Assembly: GCF_963576615.1 (NCBI RefSeq)
Contig: NC_088711.1
Span: 13,129,869 to 13,193,868, forward strand
Reading direction: 5' to 3'
Length of the DNA stretch: 64,000 bases
From: Watersipora subatra
Taxonomy: Eukaryota > Bryozoa > Gymnolaemata > Cheilostomatida > Watersiporidae
Each line of letters starts with the position of its first letter. Position 1 is the first letter of the stretch. The position numbers and the translations under genes were made by a program. Below, in pieces: positions 60,201-64,000 of this stretch. The notes beneath the pieces were generated by a model, which saw only the letters and a list, made by a program, of their open reading frames with translations, was not told the origin of the DNA and did no database searches.

Positions 60201-63200
60201 AGAGAGTTTTTCAGTTCAGACTGCGATGAGATGTTGATAAAAGCCTGTATTCTGATCATAACCACTTCATAGCAGGCTATTATAGACTAAGGAATCATAC
60301 TGCAATAATAATAATAATAATGCAAATACTCTACAGTAAGCAAGGTTGAAATTGAATGATGATGTCTATCAACTGCCTTGACTTTTATCTCACCTTGCCT
60401 GTTACCGTAGCAACATTTAATCAGTGCACTTTGTTTCAGACACAGCATGTATCTTATCTGCCGAAGTAATCTATGAACGTGACTTGCCTTCAGAATAAGT
60501 TGAACTTGCAAAGCTCAAGTTGAGCTCATCAACATCAGCTGTGTTGTCCGGCATTGGAATTGTCCCCTCTTCAATTAGAGCACGGAAATGCTGGAGGTCA
60601 GCTTGCGGGTCAATTGCTGGGAGACCATTGATGGAGCAACCAGCATCCAGACTTTTCATGGCTGATATAAACTTCTCCTGTGAAAAGTGTGAAACGAAAT
60701 CATAGGAAACTTAAAGAGGTTGTCTTGGGTGATAAACTAACCTAATCAGCGTTTTATGCGTATGAAGGTCTAAATTGAAGCAGCTATTGCATCCAGAAAG
60801 TCAGAATAAGCATAGATAGTTATGAACTTTATTATCACCGACTAATGCTTTTTAAAGCAAATTAAATCATAAAATAAAAAATAAAATGAAGACCAATAAA
60901 AAGAAATCATAAGAGAAAACATTTAAACAACTAAGGTCATAAGGTCATAGATACTAAAACTCCAAAACGGCTCAGCTAATGGGTAGCCAACGTAGAATCG
61001 ACATCTTTTATTGCTACAGACAACGCCATAACTCAACTACTTGTTGTGTTGACAAATGTATTGACCAATGAGAGCTCAAATGTATTGACCAATGAGAGCT
61101 CAAATGTATTGACCAATGAGAGCTCAAATGTATTGACCAATGAGAGCTGACTGAAGCCAGGTTAAGGTCCTGACATTCGTGTTGGATGTCAAAATTATTG
61201 CTGTTTAAACATTTAGCTTTTATGCTTTTATGCGTTTAAGCATTAGTTTTTATGTAACTACTAGCTGTTTTATTTTTGCTCAAGGAAAGAACAACTACGT
61301 CTAAACAGTAAAAATCAGTCAACTACAAGAGTTTAAATCCATAAAATGTTTTTAACAACTTTAAATATAAATATATGTTTCAGCTAAATAATTATCATGC
61401 TACAAAAAAGAATTGTTGCTGTTTGAAATTTAGCCAAAGGGATGGACTTCTGTCCATTGAGGAATCAATTCATTCAGTCACTCACAGAAACATCAGTTTC
61501 TACAGGGCCAATGAAGATCAATCTGTTCAATCAGACAGCAAGGGTTTTACATTTGACAACTGTAGACTGGCAACATAAGTGATGTCTTTTGTAAGTGTGT
61601 GTGTATATCCACAGCTTCATGCAGGCAACAAAGGCTGTGCTTGAAAATCATTGGAACAATGAGGACCTTTTACACTAAAGAGAATTTTCCTATGATACGT
61701 ATGTGATACATATCATAGGAATAAGTATTCGCTTTGGCAGTAGGTAGAGATTAGGAAGAAGCACAATGGGTACAAAAAAGCAGCAACGAGCCATTGTTCT
61801 TTTTGATAGGTGGGACCCTCTCGAGGATGATCCTGGATATGGTGGATATATAAAAATATTTATAAAAACCCTTAGCAGTTGTTCTATATTGCTATTTTTG
61901 AAGATTGAATTTACACGATATTGTAACACTAATTTAGTTTGCCTAGTTTCTATTATTTTCATTTTTTCTAGTTATTTATTTTTTGTCTTTTTGTGCTTTA
62001 TTTTTAGTTTTCATCAGCTTTCTCATTTTCACTAACATAACTGTAATGTTTCAACAAACAGGACAACTTTGAGGCACTTACACCAGCACAACTTTGAGGC
62101 ACTTACACCAGCACAACTTTGAGGCACTTACACCAGCACAACTTTGAGGTACTTACACCAGCATAACTTTGAGGCACTTACACCAGCACAACTTTGAGGT
62201 ACTTACACGAGCACAACTTCGAGGTACTTACACCTGCACAACTTTCATCTTTAATCAGTTCTGAATATGAAGAAGCTTTCTCTTCCTCAATCACAGCAAT
62301 AAGATACCCCTTCTCTTCCGGTGATAGTTCAGGCGCACCAGAAATGTGAACCAATTCCATACCACCTTCAAACTCTTTTCTAAACCGGTGCAGAGAGAGC
62401 AGAAAGAGATATCTTTCAAATGATGCTGCCAGAAAGCATTTCTGAAATGAAATGCAGCAAACAAAATGACAATGGTCAGTGTTTAAGTCCGCGCAAACTG
62501 TTTTCTTATTGCAAACTGGCAGCACTAACAGTCCTATTCTTAGAGGCTGTGAACTGCTGAGGCAGCCTGTAACAGGTGTGCTACATGACAGCGGTTGGCG
62601 TTGCATGCATTCTCCAAGTACACTGAGTAATGCGCTAGTATGGTCCAATAGGAAAGGTGCATGTCTAATAAATGGACATTCTTAACTTCTATAGCAAAAG
62701 TTAAGAATAATGAGTATATCACCGTGGTGATCATCTTTTTACACTGAGCGTGTTCTTTGCAAGAACAGAAAAAAAGTGTTACATACTCATGATAAAGCAT
62801 CTTTATAAATTCTGTCACAAATGCAGTTTATGCAGGTCAATTCACCTGCCTTAATGCTAAAGGTAGGTGAGTGGTGGGTGGGTAGATGTTTCATAGAGAG
62901 GAAAAGCTCATCTAGGTTAGGCGACATGAACTTCAGACTTAACGCAGCGTAATCGTATATATTATGTTTGTTATATTTTTATGTTATACTGAAGTATCAT
63001 GACCTTTTTACTTTCACTCAACTCAAGCTTCCTTTCCTTTATGTCAGTTTCACTTCTTCCCAAGATAACTAATACGTAAATGGGTTCAGAAACTTTTTAT
63101 AGGACTGATTCAAAAAAATTTGCACGGTTTTTAAAATTTGCACTCTAATTTGGAAACAAAGTATCACAAAAGCTTCAGATAGGAAAAAAGTATAATATAG

Positions 63201-63676
63201 GTTACCCATGGCATGATGTTTTTAGTTTGCAAAAGAAATAATAATTTTTCAACTGTAGATTAGATTTCAGATTAGAATTTCTCATTGACCCGCGCTGCTG
63301 TGAGTGCAACCTGATCAACAGTTATAGATTGTTCAATGAGGTCATTACTACTAAATTAAACTAAAGTGTCGATTTCAAGTTCATTTCTGTAAAATGTGTA
63401 GACTTTGCTGTTATAACCATTACTGTGGTAACCACTCATTCAATGCATATTTCTTGCCACAGTAAAAATTGAGAATAGTGATATAAAATACATGACCGCA
63501 CTGACCCAAGCAGTGATGCTTTCTTCTCGATAGAATCTTATCATGTCATCCTTCCATGAGCAGCTGCATTGACTAAAAGTCGCGGATGAAGACCCGTTAA
63601 TCTTTTTAGCAGCTTGTTCAGTCATTGCATTGTTGCCTGATGCAGACTTGGAAGCGGGTTTGTTTCGGGTCATCAT
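45171..63676 (-). CDS. Triple CCCH zinc finger plus RING-H2 protein (putative RNA-binding E3 ligase), 11-exon gene
   Basis: Exons in transcript order: 63676-63506, 62441-62232, 60677-60488, 56761-55976, 55342-55244, 54659-54511, 54409-54242, 53348-53121, 50158-50030, 49921-49838, 45290-45171. They sum to 2334 nt (777 residues plus stop) with all phases consistent. Start MMTRNKPASKSASG is the best Met, but the frame is open further upstream and another 5' exon is possible. Residues 191-535 are charged, including a Lys run near AKKRKKKKKSKSG. CCCH fingers: C553-C561-C567-H571, C620-C628-C635-H639, C653-C661-C668-H672, the first two followed by HG-x2-EL-like motifs as in TTP-type fingers. RING-H2 at 712-753: CSIC, KCGHNSFHKDC, CPYC. 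CCCH fingers usually bind RNA and RING-H2 domains recruit E2s, so an RNA-linked ubiquitin ligase is the inference. Not Makorin (finger order differs) nor Roquin (RING is N-terminal there); orthologue not recognised. Confidence 0.88.
45590..47020 (+). mobile_element. 5'-truncated non-LTR retrotransposon, R2/NeSL-type with restriction-like endonuclease
   Basis: A single frame from 45592 to TAG 46951, broken by TGA at 45685-45687 and TAG at 46534-46536, encodes the end of a reverse transcriptase and the C-terminal region. VYSKDIGMTFDIEKC follows the (missing) catalytic YxDD. Then GYKYLGI, PVIRYPAGIIKWT and a thumb region LYLDRKDGGRGL. A zinc knuckle CRLCKDVPETIQHIISGC and an endonuclease-like PDIVVVDKENKRATIIDIAV (PD-D/E-x-K type) mark LINEs with a C-terminal restriction-like endonuclease. 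After the stop come a short 3' UTR and an (AT)n tail. Two nonsense codons and truncation make this copy dead. It lies in intron 10 of the CCCH/RING gene, opposite strand. Confidence 0.88.
47120..47180 (-). ncRNA. Hammerhead ribozyme-like motif A (Penelope-type)
   Basis: Minus strand: core CTGAAGA (47161-47167), stem II from TGCAATTCAATTGCA, then GAAAC (47139-47143), a minimal stem III with loop TATTA, and cleavage triplet GTA (47131-47133). Core complete; stem I pairing (CATTC with GAAATG) is short. Confidence 0.65.
47259..47318 (+). ncRNA. Hammerhead ribozyme-like motif B
   Basis: Stem I CTTT/AAAG and CAGC/GCTG (47259-47262 with 47315-47318; 47270-47273 with 47311-47314). Core CCGAAGA at 47274-47280, stem II TGAC/GTCA with loop GGAAGAA, GAAAC at 47298-47302, GTA at 47308-47310. 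The second core base is C instead of the invariant U, so activity is doubtful. Confidence 0.6.
47490..47580 (-). ncRNA. Hammerhead ribozyme-like motif C (left arm)
   Basis: Minus strand: stem I ACTAAGCAT/ATGCTTAGT, core CTGATGA (47560-47566), GAAAC (47512-47516), GTA (47504-47506). Stem II is extended by a duplication that forms GTATTACCC/GGGTAATAT and leaves extra unpaired bases after the core. Confidence 0.7.
47943..48781. mobile_element. Pogo-like MITE with tRNA-like insert, copy 2
   Basis: Starts CAGTAGACGCTCCTATAACG and ends, inverted, AGTAGGCGCTCCTACAACG; flanked by TA. Inserted within the right arm of the palindrome. The uninterrupted arm (near 47585-47590) shows one TA at the same position, proving the 2-bp target duplication. 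839 bp, no transposase. Confidence 0.9.
48792..48865 (+). ncRNA. Hammerhead ribozyme-like motif D (right arm)
   Basis: Stem I ACTAAGCAT (48792-48800) with ATGCTTGGT (48857-48865). Core CCGATGA at 48806-48812, stem II GTGTTATAC/GTGTAATAT, GAAAC at 48838-48842, GTA at 48848-48850. The core has C for the invariant U, unlike its mirror copy C. Confidence 0.7.
49070..49160 (+). mobile_element. tRNA-derived SINE head
   Basis: TAGTCTAGTGGTTAGAGAAT (A-box region) and GAGTTGAAGTCC (B-box) on the plus strand, then ATTTTAATAGCTATAGC, the body of the same SINE family seen elsewhere in reverse. Confidence 0.75.
49225..49715. repeat. Degenerate AT-rich palindromic repeat
   Basis: Repeated CATATGTTTATCCATAAACA and ATAATGTATGCATATA motifs of about 50 bp, many internally palindromic. 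Open frames here on both strands are repeat products. Confidence 0.75.
49838..49921 (-). CDS. CCCH/RING gene exon 10: first half of RING-H2
   Basis: 28 residues: DCSICFEEFSVSRKRFLL followed by KCGHNSFHKD. Acceptor ATCTTTTTAG, donor AGAT/GTAAGT, phase 0. The intron interrupts the RING at the same residue as in the downstream paralogue. Confidence 0.93.
50030..50158 (-). CDS. CCCH/RING gene exon 9: end of third CCCH finger
   Basis: Acceptor TTGTTTTAG before 50158; starts CVYAHSPEELRTDKSKPLRP, giving C-x7-C-x6-C-x3-H across the junction. Ends DKDMHE at GAA/GTGAGT in phase 0. Confidence 0.9.
50417..50990. repeat. 22-bp minisatellite grown from a MITE end, about 20 copies
   Basis: Starts TACTGCAAAACCTCTAATTA, the terminal sequence of the short MITE family, then about 20 copies of ACAGTATTTGAACGCCACCT plus CT, then unrepeated MITE-like sequence with ATTTGAATGCCACCTCCATT. 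Confidence 0.88.
52600..52798. repeat. Long hairpin: roughly 70-bp inverted arms, 55-bp loop
   Basis: Left arm 52600-52673 and right arm 52728-52798 are imperfect complements (CATCTGTCCATAAAC against GTTTATGGACAGATG, TCTATCATTC against GAATGATAGA). Likely a fold-back MITE in the intron between exons 8 and 9 of the CCCH/RING gene. Confidence 0.85.
53121..53348 (-). CDS. CCCH/RING gene exon 8: second CCCH finger and start of third
   Basis: Contains SMCEKWEAGKCWNTKAECRF then AHGRGELKPLP (C-x7-C-x6-C-x3-H) and begins a third finger, YEICQRSLRGKC. The third finger's last Cys and His are the first residues of the next exon (CVYAH), 3 kb away, so an intron splits the finger at its third Cys. Confidence 0.92.
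54242..54409 (-). CDS. CCCH/RING gene exon 7: first CCCH finger
   Basis: Encodes TSICWHYKDGFCPFGSGCKH then AHGEKELRPFPDW: a C-x7-C-x5-C-x3-H finger with the typical HGEKELRP tail, followed by HRGPPPPQ. Phase 0 both sides. Confidence 0.93.
54690..55010. repeat. Roughly 300-bp polypurine (+)/polypyrimidine (-) tract
   Basis: Almost uninterrupted purines on the + strand, with (GA)n and GGGGGGGG runs. In the transcribed minus sense it is C/T-rich and ends about 30 nt before the acceptor of exon 6 (54659). Confidence 0.92.
55425..55690. repeat. 20-bp minisatellite, about 12 copies
   Basis: Unit ATTCTGTCTGTTCATACCTT with decay toward the right. On the gene's minus strand each unit reads AAGGTATGAA, a weak 5' splice site look-alike. 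Confidence 0.88.
55976..56761 (-). CDS. CCCH/RING gene exon 4: charged linker
   Basis: 262 residues, phase 1 both ends. Begins DSAFLSARSNFADLSLHERA; rich in Lys, Glu, Ser and Asp, with the run KKRKKKKKSKSG as a probable nuclear localisation signal. Probably disordered. Confidence 0.85.
56890..57135. repeat. 18-bp AT-rich tandem repeat
   Basis: Copies of ATCCAAATATTAACGTGT; the left end (56890-57000) is more diverged. Upstream intron of CCCH/RING exon 4. Confidence 0.88.
57755..58224 (-). mobile_element. hAT-like MITE (470 bp), inverted relative of the 37436 copy
   Basis: Starts CAAGGGTTCCCAACC and ends, inverted, CAGGGGTTTCCAACCAGGGA. Flanked by imperfect 8-bp duplication ccttagag/ttttagag. 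Confidence 0.87.
59290..60072. mobile_element. 783-bp element with 18-bp perfect TIRs and 8-bp target duplication
   Basis: Termini CAGGCCTGTATTCCCTGG and its exact complement; flanked by catgccaa at 59282-59289 and 60073-60080. Subterminal GGGGCGGC motifs on both sides. No transposase ORF; the 8-bp duplication suggests a hAT-like non-autonomous element of a different family from the three above. Confidence 0.92.
60488..60677 (-). CDS. CCCH/RING gene exon 3, with a GC donor
   Basis: Encodes EKFISAMKSLDAGCSINGLP, AIDPQADLQHF and onward to STYSE, phase 0 to phase 1. The 5' splice site is GAAG/GCAAGT, the classic strong form of a GC-AG intron; no usable GT donor in phase is nearby. The paralogous exon (31402-31234) has the same phases and a normal GT donor. 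Confidence 0.82.
61060..61152. repeat. 25-bp tandem repeat, four copies
   Basis: Unit AATGTATTGACCAATGAGAG plus CTCAA in intron 2 of the CCCH/RING gene. Confidence 0.9.
62050..62247. repeat. 25-bp array copying the 5' splice site of CCCH/RING exon 2
   Basis: Minus-strand unit AAAGTTGTGCTGGTGTAAGT then GCCTC, about seven copies. The last (62221-62247) is the genuine exon end AAAGTTGTGCAGGT/GTAAGTACC. Confidence 0.93.
62232..62441 (-). CDS. CCCH/RING gene exon 2
   Basis: Encodes 70 residues beginning KCFLAASFERYLFLLSLHRF. The donor is taken as GCAGGT/GTAAGT, which restores phase 0 with exon 3 and matches the phase in the paralogue; the overlapping CAG/GTGTAAGT would break the frame. Its last 14 nt are part of a tandem array (62050-62247). 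Confidence 0.82.
63506..63676 (-). CDS. CCCH/RING gene exon 1
   Basis: 57 residues from tandem Met codons to a donor after TGG (GTCAGT). It ends CSWKDDMIRFYREESITAW, which aligns with the first exon of the downstream RING gene. The preceding sequence (to about 63720, after a TTTCAG) is also open, so the start could be on an upstream exon. Confidence 0.75.
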
Positions 63677-64000
63677 CAAATACAGCAATGGTATTATTAT
63701 TTTACCACCACTAAATGCTGAAATATAAATAAAAAACAATTGCTAGAAATTAAAGGGAAAAAATTCATGACATTTTTGAAATAATCAAAATTTAATGAAT
63801 TTTTAGGCTCATATTATTAATAACAGTGATGCGCTTCAGATTGTCAAATCTTGCAAATGGCACAATTCTTGACACTAGACAGCATCCTAAAAAAATGAAG
63901 ACATTTTCAAATTTAAACTTGGAACCCGAATCAAATTTTAAATAAACAATTTTAAGAATTAACTTGAGAGTTTCAAATTATTAGTAATCCGATCAGCGTT

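Noticed and set aside
61690-62035. 90- and 89-codon ORFs on opposite strands
   Set aside because: Hydrophobic AT-rich translation in an intron with no splice support.

Overview
This is nuclear DNA of an animal. It is AT-rich, genes are split by GT-AG introns, and repeats are plentiful. The TMC channel gene, tRNA-derived SINEs, hAT-like and pogo-like MITEs, an R2/NeSL-type LINE remnant and Penelope-type hammerhead ribozyme motifs suggest a marine invertebrate. A lophotrochozoan such as a mollusc is my guess; the species is not identifiable by eye. All gene models were built by hand from ORFs, splice signals and reading-phase bookkeeping.

Layout. (1) 1-2676 (+): 3' part of a gene for a very repetitive Ser/Pro/Lys protein (SPK motifs) ending in the CaaX box CSIM; poly(A) signal near 3039. 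(2) 3605-19926 (+): complete transmembrane channel-like (TMC) gene, 18 exons, about 1308 residues. A long charged N-terminal region is spread over small exons; TM2 to the C terminus lies in one 1.8-kb exon. (3) 20320-33967 (-): nine-exon gene for a Ser/Thr-rich protein of about 1669 residues with a C-terminal RING-H2 domain, convergent with TMC. (4) 34-45 kb: gene-poor, with satellites, a hAT-like MITE and a SINE. (5) 45171-63676 (-): eleven-exon gene for a protein of about 777 residues with three CCCH zinc fingers and a C-terminal RING-H2. Genes 3 and 5 are tandem paralogues: they share the N-terminal exons, intron phases, the intron inside the RING and an unusual RING spacing, but their middles are unrelated.

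Mobile DNA lies mainly in introns. One large intron of gene 5 (45291-49837) holds a 5'-truncated LINE, a cluster of hammerhead-like motifs in a Penelope-like palindrome, and a pogo-like MITE that interrupts one arm of that palindrome, so the intact arm preserves the empty site. Other insertions show clear 8-bp or TA target duplications.

The most unusual signal is that three tandem arrays are built from a splice junction of the host gene. At TMC exon 11 (3' site), RING gene exon 1 (5' site) and CCCH/RING gene exon 2 (5' site), the genuine junction is the last unit of an array whose other units carry near-identical copies of the splice signal. The genes have no evident functional link apart from the RING paralogues, which probably encode ubiquitin ligases.
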